Assembly (NCBI GenBank): GCA_965225625.1
Contig: CBDDBH010000015.1
Location: forward strand, 30,616-94,615
Length of the DNA: 64,000 nucleotides
From: CBDDBH01 sp965225625
Lineage (GTDB): Bacteria > Pseudomonadota > Gammaproteobacteria > JADZEE01
Direction of reading: 5' to 3'
Part shown: piece by piece, positions 24,894 through 34,260 of the stretch
Position numbering within the stretch: the first letter of the stretch is position 1
Layout: every line of letters starts with the position of its first letter
Made by a program: the position numbers and the translations under genes
Notes under the pieces: model-generated
What the model was told of the DNA's origin: nothing
The model's input: the letters and a program-made list of their open reading frames with translations, nothing else
Database searches by the model: none

Positions 24894-26087
24894 ATGCGCA
24901 TAAAAATTATGACCATCAGCATCGCACTAATAACAGCGCTATTTTTATCTGCAAACCCCGATCGATCGAATAAAACCCAAATCACCCCATTACCAACAGC
25001 CAAAGCAGCCGAACAAACCCAACCCGTATTTCACCGCAACGAGTTCTACCCAGGCACCGAAACCCTTGCGTCCAACGAAATGCGCGTTACCGCTCTGGGT
25101 ACCGGCAACCCAGAGCCGCGGCGCTCGCAAGCCTCTGCATCGTTTTTCGTCGAACTGGGCAACGGCGATAATTTCTTCTTCGACATTGGAACCGGTTCGC
25201 AGGCCAATTTTCCCATGCTGCGGGTCTCCTACCGCGCGGCTAGCAAGGTGTTTCTGACACACCTGCACACCGATCACGCCGGCGATATCGCCTGGCTGTG
25301 GATCGGTGGCTGGGTCGCCGGGCGCTTTGATAAACCACTAGAGGTTTGGGGGCCCTCCGGCAGTACTCGCGAATTCGGCACCGCCTATTTCATCGAAATG
25401 CAGAAAAACGCCTGGAAATGGGATCTGGCCATGCGCCACGGCAAATTACCGGCGGCGGGCGGCGCGATCGAGGTGCATGAGTTCGATTTCGCCAAAACCC
25501 ATGCCGTTTATGAGGAGAATGGCGTCAAGATCACGAGTTTTCCGGCCTTGCACGGGATGGACGGTGCTGTCAGCTATCGGCTCGATTGGAACGGATTGAG
25601 TTTCGTTTATTCCGGCGATACGACGCCGACCAAGTTCTTCGTCGACAATGCCCAAAACGCCGATTTACTTATCCACGAGTCCATCGATACCCTGCAGCGC
25701 ATGGTCGACATCTGGGGTTGGGACGAGCAGACTGCAACGATCGTTGGCTCCGTGATCCACACACAACCCGCGGCCGCCGGGCGGGTATTCAGTCTGACGA
25801 AACCGCGCATGGCGGCCGGTTTTCACTTTTTCTACGACCGCGAAAGCGCGCCGCTCGTTTATGACGCTATCCGTTCAACCTACAGCGGACCGCTGACCCT
25901 ATTGCACGACGGCATCGTTTTTAACGTCACCCCTGAAGATATAAACGTACGAACCCTCGTTGCGAACGAAAATACCTATCCTGAGACTGTCGGCGGGGAT
26001 GCTTACGGCAGGGCGAAACGGTTAGAAAATACGGAACCCTCGTCGTGGCTCATGGACAATCGGTTGAAGTTCGGCAGCGATGAGTAA
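24894..26087 (+). CDS. Exported MBL-fold metallo-hydrolase
   Basis: 397 aa from ATG 24894, with AGGA eight bases upstream; an ATG at 24843 lies at the edge of the repeat and is less likely. The N-terminus MRIKIMTISIALITALFLSA is a signal or anchor sequence. The metallo-beta-lactamase fold is shown by HLHTDHAGDI (HxHxDH zinc motif), VYSGDTTPTKFF and the distal histidines (VIHTQPAAAG, LHDGI). The arrangement resembles RNase Z/arylsulfatase-like MBL proteins, including the GntH-like group, rather than beta-lactamases. Substrate unknown; it stands alone between the repeat and a TonB receptor. Confidence 0.87.
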   Translation: MRIKIMTISIALITALFLSANPDRSNKTQITPLPTAKAAEQTQPVFHRNEFYPGTETLASNEMRVTALGTGNPEPRRSQASASFFVELGNGDNFFFDIGTGSQANFPMLRVSYRAASKVFLTHLHTDHAGDIAWLWIGGWVAGRFDKPLEVWGPSGSTREFGTAYFIEMQKNAWKWDLAMRHGKLPAAGGAIEVHEFDFAKTHAVYEENGVKITSFPALHGMDGAVSYRLDWNGLSFVYSGDTTPTKFFVDNAQNADLLIHESIDTLQRMVDIWGWDEQTATIVGSVIHTQPAAAGRVFSLTKPRMAAGFHFFYDRESAPLVYDAIRSTYSGPLTLLHDGIVFNVTPEDINVRTLVANENTYPETVGGDAYGRAKRLENTEPSSWLMDNRLKFGSDE

Positions 26088-26221
26088 ATGTGGTAATGCT
26101 GCGACAGAATGCTCGTTTTTTAATCATTTGCTAGAAAAATGAGCGATAAAAGAGTATCTTGCAGCAACTAATGGACACGGAATCGTCCAGTGAAGCTTGA
26201 AACCAAGGGGGAATCGCCGAA

Positions 26222-28486
26222 ATGATTTTCAATCGCGTCACCACATGCGTCCTGCTGATGTTAACGCTCGCCGCTACCCAAGCCTACGCACAAGTGCTCG
26301 AAGAGGTGGTGGTTACCGCCCAGAAGCGCGAACAACAGCTTTCCGATGTCGGTATTTCGGTCACCGCGTTCAGCGGAGATCAACTTCAAGCCCTGGGCTT
26401 TACCGAAACAACACAGATCGATGAGCAGGTGCCGGGTTTGATGATTACCGACTACGGCAGCGGTGTCACGACCATTTTCACCATACGTGGCTCTGCTCAG
26501 CTCGACTTCGCAGACCTTCAGGAACCCCCGGTCGCAGTGTACTCAGACGGCGCTTATAACAGCTATCTGGCCGGCGTGGGATTCTCTTTCTTCGATCTCG
26601 AGCGAATCGAGGTGTTACGTGGTCCGCAAGGCACCCTGTTCGGCCGTAACGCAACAGGCGGCGTGGTGCACCTCATTAGCAAACGACCGACGAGGGAATA
26701 CGAGGGCTACATCGAACTAACAGGCGGCTATTACGGTCAGTTCCGCACCGAAGGTGCGGTGAGTGGCCCCCTGACCGACACCCTCTCGGGTCGGCTGGCC
26801 ATGGCCTACCACCAAAACGACGGCTACATTGACAATGTGGCGTTGCCGAGCGAGGACTTCTCTGAGGTGGGCAATTTCAGCGGTCGGGCGCAAGCCCTGT
26901 TCGAGCCCAACGAGGACCTGTCGTTGCTGGTGATCGGTAATTGGGGCAACGATAATGTCAACGGTCAAATTTACGACACATTCGCCTCGGCGCCTGGTGG
27001 CGCGGAGGGCTTGACCCAACGGAATCCCAGTGTCGCCGATTTTCAGGCATTCTGTGGCGCCATCGGTTTTCCACCCGGGTTTCCTCCGGCTGGTTCGGCC
27101 GATTGTTTCGGGACGGTGGACGACGGTGACCCCTTTACTGTTGAGGCTAATACCGAAGGCTTTTACAAGCGTGACCACTACGGCATCACGGGCGAACTCA
27201 ACTGGGATGTAGGCGGATTCCACATTACCAACATCATCAATTGGCAGGATTTGAAGAAACGCTATCAGGAAGATACGGAGAGTTCGCCGGTCGACGCGTT
27301 CAATTTCTTTCAGGACATGGACAGCAACCAGTTCACCGAAGAATTCCGGCTGAGTTGGGAAACTGAAAACGCGAAACATGTCGTTGGTGCGTATTACCTG
27401 AATATCGACAGCGACATGCACACTGGCGTGACCGAACTATTTTTCGGTTTCAATCTAGACAACACAATTTTCTTAGAGACCGATACCTGGGCAGCCTTTA
27501 TCCAGTCCGAGTGGAATTTCGCGCCGAATTTTACTCTGATCGGAGGTATTCGCTGGACAGAGGACGACAAAGACTTTGTCTTCAGGCCAACCTGCCCCGG
27601 CGCGGGTGCGCTCATCGGCGATCCGACCCCAGCGGCGGCGTCCGACTGCTCGCCACATTTTCAGCCCGGAGCGGCACAGTCGACCAATCTTAATCTTACA
27701 CGCAGCGAAGGTGACTGGTCGGGACAGATCGAACTCGACTGGACGCCAAATGACGACTGGCTGGTTTACGCCAAAGTGTCACGCGGCCACAAGGCCGGCG
27801 GTTTCAACGGTGGCCCGGCATCGACTTATCTCGTCGACGCGGTGGAGTTCGACGGTGAGATTCTGTGGAGTTATGAAGGCGGCTTCAAGGCCTCTTTGTT
27901 TGGCGGCATGACGCGGATAAACACCAGTATCTTCTACTACGACTACAACGATTTTCAGAGTTTCGAAAACTTAGGGATCGATTTGTTCCTCAGCAACATC
28001 GATGCTGAGAACCTGGGCGCTGAGATCGAGATAGTAGCGAATCCGTGGGAGGGCTGGGATTTCCTATTCGGGATTGGCCTACAAGACGCCGAACAGAAGG
28101 ACTTTACGTTCGCCGGTATCACTAGAAACCGCCCCATGCCCAATGCCCCCGACGTCATGCTGAACGGTCTGGCTCGCTACGAGTGGGCGAGTTTCTTGGG
28201 TGGCAGAATGAGCGCGCAGGTCGATTTCAATTTTGTCGACACCGTGACTATTAACGCTGTCGACCATCCGGCATTAGTGGAAGGCGATTACGTAGTGGTT
28301 AACGCCAAACTGGGCTGGACCAGCGCTGACGACCGCACGGACCTAGAATTGTGGGTTAAAAACCTGGGCGACGAGGTGTATTTCCCGACGGCGTTCGAGT
28401 TCAGCGGTTTCACCGGTACGACCATTCGCTCGGTGGCCCCACCGCGTTGGATAGGCGGCACCTTCCGGCATCGCTTCGGCAACTAA
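26222..28486 (+). CDS. TonB-dependent outer-membrane receptor
   Basis: 754 aa, complete. A signal peptide (cleavage after AYA) is followed by the TonB-box segment VLEEVVVTAQKREQ, the plug domain (about 40-155, ending ERIEVLRGPQGTLFGRNATGGVVHLIS), then a 22-strand barrel with the C-terminal GGTFRHRFGN ending in an aromatic-rich strand. AAGGGGG precedes the start. Receptors of this type import catabolic substrates or metal chelates; no regulatory N-terminal extension is present, so it is not of the FecA signalling type. A perfect intrinsic terminator follows 16 bp after the stop. Confidence 0.95.
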   Translation: MIFNRVTTCVLLMLTLAATQAYAQVLEEVVVTAQKREQQLSDVGISVTAFSGDQLQALGFTETTQIDEQVPGLMITDYGSGVTTIFTIRGSAQLDFADLQEPPVAVYSDGAYNSYLAGVGFSFFDLERIEVLRGPQGTLFGRNATGGVVHLISKRPTREYEGYIELTGGYYGQFRTEGAVSGPLTDTLSGRLAMAYHQNDGYIDNVALPSEDFSEVGNFSGRAQALFEPNEDLSLLVIGNWGNDNVNGQIYDTFASAPGGAEGLTQRNPSVADFQAFCGAIGFPPGFPPAGSADCFGTVDDGDPFTVEANTEGFYKRDHYGITGELNWDVGGFHITNIINWQDLKKRYQEDTESSPVDAFNFFQDMDSNQFTEEFRLSWETENAKHVVGAYYLNIDSDMHTGVTELFFGFNLDNTIFLETDTWAAFIQSEWNFAPNFTLIGGIRWTEDDKDFVFRPTCPGAGALIGDPTPAAASDCSPHFQPGAAQSTNLNLTRSEGDWSGQIELDWTPNDDWLVYAKVSRGHKAGGFNGGPASTYLVDAVEFDGEILWSYEGGFKASLFGGMTRINTSIFYYDYNDFQSFENLGIDLFLSNIDAENLGAEIEIVANPWEGWDFLFGIGLQDAEQKDFTFAGITRNRPMPNAPDVMLNGLARYEWASFLGGRMSAQVDFNFVDTVTINAVDHPALVEGDYVVVNAKLGWTSADDRTDLELWVKNLGDEVYFPTAFEFSGFTGTTIRSVAPPRWIGGTFRHRFGN

Positions 28487-28502
28487 TTACTGTAAATTCT
28501 CC

Positions 28503-28536
28503 AAGGGGACAGAATCAGGTTCTGTCCCCTTTTTTT
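28503..28536 (+). terminator. Intrinsic terminator of the TonB receptor gene
   Basis: A perfect 12-bp stem AAGGGGACAGAA with loop TCAGG is followed by a run of eight T's (28529-28536 including stem bases). The T-run ends directly at the ATG of the next gene, leaving that gene no room for an independent ribosome-binding site. Confidence 0.93.
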
Positions 28537-28968
28537 ATGACTGAAACAACTGCTCAACAATTGGCGGAGCAGTGTGCGGCCGCTATGGCCGCACGCGATA
28601 ATGCCGTTCGCGCGCTCGGGATTTCCTTGGTCACAATCAGCCCGGGACGCGCAATCATGCGAATGCGCGTGCGCCAAGAGATGACCAACGGCCATGACAT
28701 TTGCCATGGCGGGATGATTTTCACATTGGCAGACACGGCGTTTGCCTATGCCTGCAATTCTTACAATCAACGCAAGGTTGCTGCCGGTGCCAGTATCGAA
28801 TTCCTGGCGCCGGGCAAACTCGACGAGGTTTTAACCGCGACGGCGGAAGAGCGTACCGATAACGGTCGGACCGGGTTTTACGATGTGCAGGTGACGAACC
28901 CGGCGGGTGAGACCATCGCGCTCTTCCATGGACGCTCAAGCGCCCTCAAAAATCAGAACCTGGTTTAA
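28537..28968 (+). CDS. paaI: PaaI-type hotdog thioesterase
   Basis: 143 aa from ATG 28537. The hotdog fold and PaaI signature NGHDICHGGMIFTLADTAFAYACNS are clear, with the HGG turn and the catalytic aspartate of the central helix. PaaI hydrolyses (hydroxy)phenylacetyl-CoA esters to rescue CoA during ring-epoxide catabolism. The start codon abuts the T-run of the upstream terminator, so initiation would have to be leaderless or depend on readthrough. In-frame ATG codons inside (for example the M of MAARDN) would cut into the domain. Confidence 0.88.
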   Translation: MTETTAQQLAEQCAAAMAARDNAVRALGISLVTISPGRAIMRMRVRQEMTNGHDICHGGMIFTLADTAFAYACNSYNQRKVAAGASIEFLAPGKLDEVLTATAEERTDNGRTGFYDVQVTNPAGETIALFHGRSSALKNQNLV

Positions 28969-29064
28969 AATCTCATCTGTAGGCGTCGCGCCTCGGCTGC
29001 GATGCTATGGTCGTGATCAGCACGTTACGCAAACACAAATAAACGTGGATAGGTGCAACACCCA

Positions 29065-31056
29065 ATGGTAGCTGAAGGCGAATTACTCTGGACTCCCTCA
29101 CCCCAGCGCATTGCCGCTGCTCATATCACCGCTTATCAGCAATGGCTGCGTGATGAGCGCGGCTTGACCTTCGATAGTTACGAGGCGCTCTGGCAGTGGT
29201 CCGTTGATGAGCTGGAAGCGTTCTGGCAATCCATCTGGGATTACTTTGAAGTGCAATCATCGGCCCCCTATGAATGTGTCCTGAAAGAACGGGTCATGCC
29301 GGGTGCACAGTGGTTTGCGGGCGCCCGTCTGAACTTTGGCGAGCATATTCTACGCAAAGCGACGCCGGGCAAAACGGCAATCTACCATTCGTCGGAAATT
29401 GCGCCGCTGGCGCAAATGAGTTGGGATGAGGTAGCGTCCCAAACACGCAGCCTTGCCACCGCCCTGCGCAACATGGGTGTCGTTCCGGGCGACCGGGTGG
29501 TGTCCTATATCCCGAATATTCCGCACAGTGCGATCGGCTTGTATGCCTGCGCCAGCATAGGCGCAATCTGGTCGAGTTGCTCGCCGGACTTCGGCACCAA
29601 GAGCGTGCTCGATCGGTTTGAGCAAATTGAGCCAAAGGTCTTGATCACCGTCGATGGCTACCGCTTTGGTGGCAAAGATCAGGACCGCCGTGACGAGGTT
29701 GCAAGTATCGTTGCTGCGCTGCCGAGCCTGGAACGAGTGATTTACATTTCGCACTTGTTTCGCAACGATCCGACGCCGGAGCTCGATAAAGCGGTAGCGT
29801 GGGACGAACTGGTTACCGGGCAGGATCCGGGCGCAGACGAATTCGAGTTCGAGCAGGTCGATTTCGATCACCCGTTGTGGATCGTTTTTTCCTCCGGGAC
29901 TACCGGATTACCCAAGCCCATCGTTCATGGTCATGGCGGAATTGTGTTGGAGACGTTGAAAGGTGTGTCTTTCCACTTCAACCTGGGGCCAGACGCAAAC
30001 GTGTTCTTGTATACGTCAACCGGCTGGATCGTTTGGAACGTGCTGGTAGGTAGTTTGCTGACCGGTTGCTCGATCGTTCAGTATGATGGCAATCCATTGT
30101 ATCCAGCTGCGGATACCTTGTGGCGAGTGGCGGAAGAAAGCGCTGCGACGTTTTTTGGTTCCAGCCCGACCTTCATCCAAATCATGGTGCAGCATCAAAT
30201 AGTTCCCAAAGATCGCTTCGATTTGTCACGGATAGAAGGCATATTCGTGACCGGCTCGCCGATGATGCCCGAAACGATGGCCTGGTGTTACGAGAATGTG
30301 CGAGAGGACCTGTGGGTTGGCTCGCAGTGTGGCGGCACCGATATTGCTGCCGGCTTTATTGGTGCCGTGCCGACGCTGCCAGTGCACGCCGGCGAAATTC
30401 AAGCGCGCCTGCTCGGTTGTGACATCCATTCCTATAACGAAGCGGGCGAGCCGATCATCGGTGAGGTCGGTGAACTCGTTTGTCGACAGCCGATACCGTC
30501 CATGCCGCTGTATTTCTGGAATGATACGGATAATCAACGCTACCTCGATTCATACTTCCGTGATTTTCCCGGCACCTGGCGGCATGGTGATTTTCAGAAG
30601 ATTAACGAGCGCGGTGGTTGCTATATATACGGACGCTCTGATTCGACGCTGAATCGCTACGGAGTGCGTATCGGAACAGCAGAAGTTTACCGGGCAGTGG
30701 AAGGACTGAGTGAAATAGAAGATAGCCTGGTCGTCAATCTGAACCTCTCGGATGGAGGGTTCTTCATGCCGTTATTCGTTGCGCTGCGAGATGGACTGAC
30801 ACTGGATGATCCTCTGCGCAAAAAGATTTGCGACAAAATCCGCCTGGATTTTTCGCCGCGGCACGTGCCGGATAAGATCTACCAGGTCCAGGAGATCCCT
30901 TACACGTTGACGCGGAAAAAAATGGAAATCCCGGTGCGCAAGATTTTGTCAGGTCTGCTCATGGAGAAGACCGCCAGCCGAGATGCCATGGCTAATCCGC
31001 AGGCGATTGAGTTTTTTATTGAGTTCGCGAAGGAAAGTCAGGATTATCGAGTTTAG
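29065..31056 (+). CDS. Acetoacetyl-CoA synthetase (acetoacetate-CoA ligase)
   Basis: 663 aa from ATG 29065 with GGATAGG upstream; GTG 29053 would add four residues. ANL superfamily with the long N-terminal domain of acetoacetyl-CoA synthetases (WQWSVDELEAFWQSIWDYFEV). Also visible are the P-loop FSSGTTGLPKPIVHGHGG, the SQCGGTDIAAGF adenylate motif, WRHGDFQKINERGGCYIYGRSDSTLNRYGVRIGTAEVY and the C-terminal lysine in TLTRKKMEIPVRKIL. It activates acetoacetate, the co-product of the BKACE reaction upstream, which makes a functional link plausible. Confidence 0.95.
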   Translation: MVAEGELLWTPSPQRIAAAHITAYQQWLRDERGLTFDSYEALWQWSVDELEAFWQSIWDYFEVQSSAPYECVLKERVMPGAQWFAGARLNFGEHILRKATPGKTAIYHSSEIAPLAQMSWDEVASQTRSLATALRNMGVVPGDRVVSYIPNIPHSAIGLYACASIGAIWSSCSPDFGTKSVLDRFEQIEPKVLITVDGYRFGGKDQDRRDEVASIVAALPSLERVIYISHLFRNDPTPELDKAVAWDELVTGQDPGADEFEFEQVDFDHPLWIVFSSGTTGLPKPIVHGHGGIVLETLKGVSFHFNLGPDANVFLYTSTGWIVWNVLVGSLLTGCSIVQYDGNPLYPAADTLWRVAEESAATFFGSSPTFIQIMVQHQIVPKDRFDLSRIEGIFVTGSPMMPETMAWCYENVREDLWVGSQCGGTDIAAGFIGAVPTLPVHAGEIQARLLGCDIHSYNEAGEPIIGEVGELVCRQPIPSMPLYFWNDTDNQRYLDSYFRDFPGTWRHGDFQKINERGGCYIYGRSDSTLNRYGVRIGTAEVYRAVEGLSEIEDSLVVNLNLSDGGFFMPLFVALRDGLTLDDPLRKKICDKIRLDFSPRHVPDKIYQVQEIPYTLTRKKMEIPVRKILSGLLMEKTASRDAMANPQAIEFFIEFAKESQDYRV

Positions 31057-31092
31057 GGCGGCACGCCCAGATTCCGAGTCCACGGGTGGTTA

Positions 31093-31150
31093 ATTTTATA
31101 ACCCCTCACCCGACCGCCATCCCTGGCGGTCGGGTGAGGGGTTATAAAAT
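31093..31150. repeat. Palindromic repeat copy C: perfect 27-bp inverted repeat, likely bidirectional terminator
   Basis: 58 bp: two perfect complementary arms of 27 bases (starting ATTTTATAACCCCTCACC) around the 4-nt loop TCCC. It lies between two convergent genes. The A/T-rich ends flank a GC-rich stem on both sides, as needed for a two-way terminator. The stem contains the same CCGCCA/TGGCGG hairpin as the other repeat copies. Confidence 0.93.
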
Positions 31151-31183
31151 AAGGTCGGCAAAAAAGCCCTGGGTGACGAGGCG

Positions 31184-32290
31184 CTATCTCCAAACATCCG
31201 CCGCAACATCCACAACCAATCGCAGCTTCGCCATCTGTTCCTCTTCCGTAAGCGAGTTGCCGCCGGCTACACTGGCGAAACCGCATTGAGGGCTCAGCGC
31301 CAGTCGTTCCAATGGTACGTAGCGACTCGCCGCGTCGATCCGTTGTTTCAGGGTCTCCGATGCTTCGAGTTGAGGTGTTTTGGTGCTGACCAACCCTAAG
31401 ACCACGGTTTTACCCTCAGGCACGTATCGCAATGGTTCAAAGTCGCCGGCGCGATCGGTGTCGTATTCGAGGAAATAGGCGTCGATGTTAAGTTCATTGA
31501 AAATGCGCTCCGCGACCGGTTCATAGCTGCCTTCGGCCAGCCATCGCGAACGGAGATTGCCGCGACACATATGCATGCCGACAACCATGTCCTGCGGGCA
31601 GGCACTTACTGCTCGATTGATGATATCGATGTAGGTCGTCGTGATAGCCTCTGGTTCCATCCCCATGCTGGCTGATTGTGTTCTGACGCGTTCATCGCAG
31701 AGCATTGCCAGCGGTACTTCGTCGAATTGCAAATAGCGGCAGCCGTTTTCGGCTAATTCCCGGATCTCCGTGTGGTAGACATCGATCAGGTCGTCCCACC
31801 ATTCCTGTATATCCGGATAGACTTGGGGATCTCGGGTCTCGTCGCCGCGAAAGAAATGAAACGCAGTCGGTGCCGGAATGGTTGCTTTGGCAGTTGCCTG
31901 CGTGGCGTTATGAATGCGTAGAAAATCGTCTTTGCAGATAGAGCCGCGACGGCGCATTTTGTCCACGGAATAACCCGTCTGAAAATCGTATTCCTGGCCT
32001 TCGGCATCTCGAAATTTGAATGCGGATTTTGCAAACGTGAATCCGTCCATACGTTGGAAGAAAAAACCAAACCATGACATACGTCCCAACTCACCGTCGG
32101 TTATGACTTCCAGACCCGCATCTTCCTGAAGTTTCACCGCGCGCAGGGTCTCTTCATTCAACACCTGGTCGTATTCGGCCTGCGGTATATCTCCGGCAGC
32201 CAACGCTTTGGCACTATCCTTGAGTCGTCGTGGCCGCAGCAGACTGCCAACGTGCTCTGCACGGAAGGGCGGATTCGTTCGAGTCATCAT
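31184..32290 (-). CDS. Cobalamin-independent methionine-synthase-like protein (MetE C-terminal domain)
   Basis: 368 aa, single (beta/alpha)8 domain of the MetE C-terminal family. The zinc ligands appear as HMCRGN (H-x-C), a glutamate in FLEYDTDRAG, and SPQCGFAS (final Cys). The usual full-length MetE has a second, N-terminal barrel that is absent here. Such short forms act as methyltransferases with various methyl donors (for example core MetE or methylcobamide-type enzymes), and some are demethylases of uncertain substrate. It faces away from the amidotransferase gene. A truncated homologue lies at 50148-50678. Confidence 0.88.
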   Translation of the reverse strand: MMTRTNPPFRAEHVGSLLRPRRLKDSAKALAAGDIPQAEYDQVLNEETLRAVKLQEDAGLEVITDGELGRMSWFGFFFQRMDGFTFAKSAFKFRDAEGQEYDFQTGYSVDKMRRRGSICKDDFLRIHNATQATAKATIPAPTAFHFFRGDETRDPQVYPDIQEWWDDLIDVYHTEIRELAENGCRYLQFDEVPLAMLCDERVRTQSASMGMEPEAITTTYIDIINRAVSACPQDMVVGMHMCRGNLRSRWLAEGSYEPVAERIFNELNIDAYFLEYDTDRAGDFEPLRYVPEGKTVVLGLVSTKTPQLEASETLKQRIDAASRYVPLERLALSPQCGFASVAGGNSLTEEEQMAKLRLVVDVAADVWR

Positions 32291-32348
32291 TAATCCCTGG
32301 CAGAAAGCGATTAGAATGTGCGCCTATGTTAATGGAATCCACGTTTCG

Positions 32349-33074
32349 ATGACGCGAAAACCGCTGTTACTCAAATTCGGCGACATGCCATTGGAGGTAA
32401 CCCGCCAGTGGGGTGACTATCCAGTGATTTTCCCGCGTTGTATGGGCATGGCCAGCGAAGAATTTCAGGTGGTCGATCCTAGCCGAGGTGAGGCGTTGCC
32501 CGGTGCGGATACCCTCAGCGGCGTCGTCATCAGCGGCGCTGCTCAGATGATTACCGACAATCATCCCTGGAGCCTGCATACCCAGGCCTGGCTTGAACGC
32601 GTACTAGACGTGCAGATCCCGGTATTAGCGATTTGTTACGGCCATCACTTATTGGCGCAAGCGTTGGGTGGTACCGTCGATTGGAATCCGAACGGCACGG
32701 AGGCCGGCACCATCGTGGTGGAATTCGACGATGCGGCGTCTGACGATCCAGTTTTTCGCAACGTACCCAAGCGCGCTGAGTTTCTTACTCATCACAGCCA
32801 GGCGGTTATGGATCTGCCGCCCGAGGTGACCCGTCTGGCGCATAACGACAATACCAGCGTGCAGGCCTTCAGTTGGAACGGCATAGCCTGGGGCTTGCAG
32901 TTCCATCCGGAAATCTCAGCGGGTTTGTGCGGATTCTTTATCGACTACGATGAGCAACGCGGAGGATTAGGCGGTGAGGAGGCAGCGCAGATACGCAAAA
33001 ACTTGCGAGATTCTGACTATGGCGATCAGGTATTGCAAAATTTTGCGTCGTTAATCGAGGATCCAGACGGCTAA
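32349..33074 (+). CDS. Class-I glutamine amidotransferase-like protein
   Basis: 241 aa from ATG 32349; an ATG at 32316 would add eleven residues. The nucleophile elbow AICYGHHLLAQALGG, the catalytic histidine in QFHPE and the oxyanion strand VVISGAAQMI are visible, as in the GMP-synthase-type glutaminase domain. No synthetase domain is attached. Free-standing proteins of this type hydrolyse gamma-glutamyl compounds or assist unknown amidations. The next gene, an SMR transporter, starts 14 bp downstream and is probably co-transcribed. Confidence 0.87.
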   Translation: MTRKPLLLKFGDMPLEVTRQWGDYPVIFPRCMGMASEEFQVVDPSRGEALPGADTLSGVVISGAAQMITDNHPWSLHTQAWLERVLDVQIPVLAICYGHHLLAQALGGTVDWNPNGTEAGTIVVEFDDAASDDPVFRNVPKRAEFLTHHSQAVMDLPPEVTRLAHNDNTSVQAFSWNGIAWGLQFHPEISAGLCGFFIDYDEQRGGLGGEEAAQIRKNLRDSDYGDQVLQNFASLIEDPDG

Positions 33075-33087
33075 CCGGAGGCTGACA

Positions 33088-33417
33088 ATGTTGCAAGCGT
33101 GGTTGTATCTGATCGCAGCGATCTTAACGGAAGTGTGCGGCACGACGTCCATGAAACTGTCACAAGGATTTACGCGTCTTGTACCCTCGATTGCTATTTT
33201 TGTGTTTTACATATTGTCGTTTGTATTTTTGACGCTGGCCCTGAAAAAAATCGATTTAGGCGTTTCCTACGCCGTGTGGGCGGGACTTGGTACAGCATGT
33301 GTCGCGGTCATCGGCGTTGTTTATTTCGATGAGTCGATCAATGCCATGAAGGTGGCGAGCATTGGTTTGGTCGTGCTTGGCGTTGTGGGATTGCACCTTT
33401 CTAGCGGGACTACTTAG
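33088..33417 (+). CDS. Small multidrug resistance (SMR) family transporter
   Basis: 109 aa with four transmembrane helices. The essential membrane glutamate is E14-equivalent in LTEVCGTTSMKLS, followed by the YAVWAGLGTA helix and the GVV C-terminal helix. These are the marks of EmrE/QacE-type proton-coupled exporters of cations or, in the SugE/Gdx branch, guanidinium. The window does not decide between the branches. GGAGG-like sequence (CCGGAGGCTGACA) precedes the ATG. Confidence 0.92.
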   Translation: MLQAWLYLIAAILTEVCGTTSMKLSQGFTRLVPSIAIFVFYILSFVFLTLALKKIDLGVSYAVWAGLGTACVAVIGVVYFDESINAMKVASIGLVVLGVVGLHLSSGTT

Positions 33418-33447
33418 TTTAGGGGCTTGGTAATCTCCGCATTTTTA

Positions 33448-33730
33448 TTACCCCTCACCCCAACCCTCTCGCGCAAGGGGAGAGGGTTCTTAACGAGGCG
33501 TAAGCCGAGTTCTAGAACAGGACAGGCAGGTAGATGCTCCTCGACTTTGGCCTCCTGCGTCGTTCTACCTCGTCCATCCGTGGACTCGTCGGCTCTAGCG
33601 CCTGCTTCGCTCTCGGCTCTGGCTTCCTGCTTCGCTCTACCTCGTCCATCCCTGGACTCGTACCTCCTACGTCCCTGCAGTCGTGCATTACCTGCACTTC
33701 CGCCATCCTTGGCGGTCGGATGGGGGGTAA
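33448..33730. repeat. Palindromic intergenic repeat, copy D (long type, inverted relative to copy B)
   Basis: Starts TTACCCCTCACCCC and ends GGATGGGGGGTAA just before the stop codon of the SnoaL-like gene. Contains GTCCA-TCCG-TGGAC (33572-33585), GTCCA-TCCC-TGGAC and CCGCCA-TCCT-TGGCGG hairpins, the reverse complements of those in copy B. It occupies the whole gap between the convergent SMR and SnoaL-like genes. Confidence 0.9.
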
Positions 33731-34252
33731 TTAAGGCGGGAACCCCGCAGACACCGCAGCCGTATCAATATATTCCTCGAACCGTACGATATGCCCGTCG
33801 CGTACCGTGTAGAGATGCACCCAGTTACTCTGATATTCACGTCCCGTGGACTTGACGCGCATGTGCTCGAAGCCGAGTGCCGCTACGGTGTCGCCGTCAA
33901 CAACGAAATCGAAGATCTTTTGCTCAAGCACATCCAGTTCCGCAAATGCGCGTGAAAAAAATTGCCCGACACCCTGTTTGCCCTTGAATACCCCTGCAAA
34001 CGGAATGTTGGCAGGTCCTGGGTGGATCCATTCGACGTCTTCGGCCATGTACGACAGGATGGTATTCATGTCTCCGGTTTCGAAGCCTTTGTAAACCTTG
34101 GCCACCAGTGCGGCGCTGTCTGCACCCGCTGTGGAGTCAGTGTTATCGGCTGAGGCTATCGGCGCGGTTAATATTGCGACGATTAAACCGAGGCGCGCTG
34201 CGATTCGGCAAAATGGCTCAGCGGTTACTAGATTCCAAATTGGTGCATTCAT
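33731..34252 (-). CDS. Exported SnoaL-like (NTF2-fold) protein
   Basis: 173 aa with an N-terminal signal peptide ending near IASA. The mature part (about 45-170) has the SnoaL pattern: ALVAKVYKGFETGDMNTILSYMAEDVEWIHPG, FAGVFKGKQGVGQFF and a C-terminal WVHLYTVRDGHIVRFEEYIDTAAV strand-helix. NTF2-fold proteins include cyclases, isomerases and binding proteins. It starts 8 bp after the FAD oxidase gene on the same strand, so the two exported proteins probably act together. Confidence 0.85.
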   Translation of the reverse strand: MNAPIWNLVTAEPFCRIAARLGLIVAILTAPIASADNTDSTAGADSAALVAKVYKGFETGDMNTILSYMAEDVEWIHPGPANIPFAGVFKGKQGVGQFFSRAFAELDVLEQKIFDFVVDGDTVAALGFEHMRVKSTGREYQSNWVHLYTVRDGHIVRFEEYIDTAAVSAGFPP

Positions 34253-34260
34253 TAAGATTA

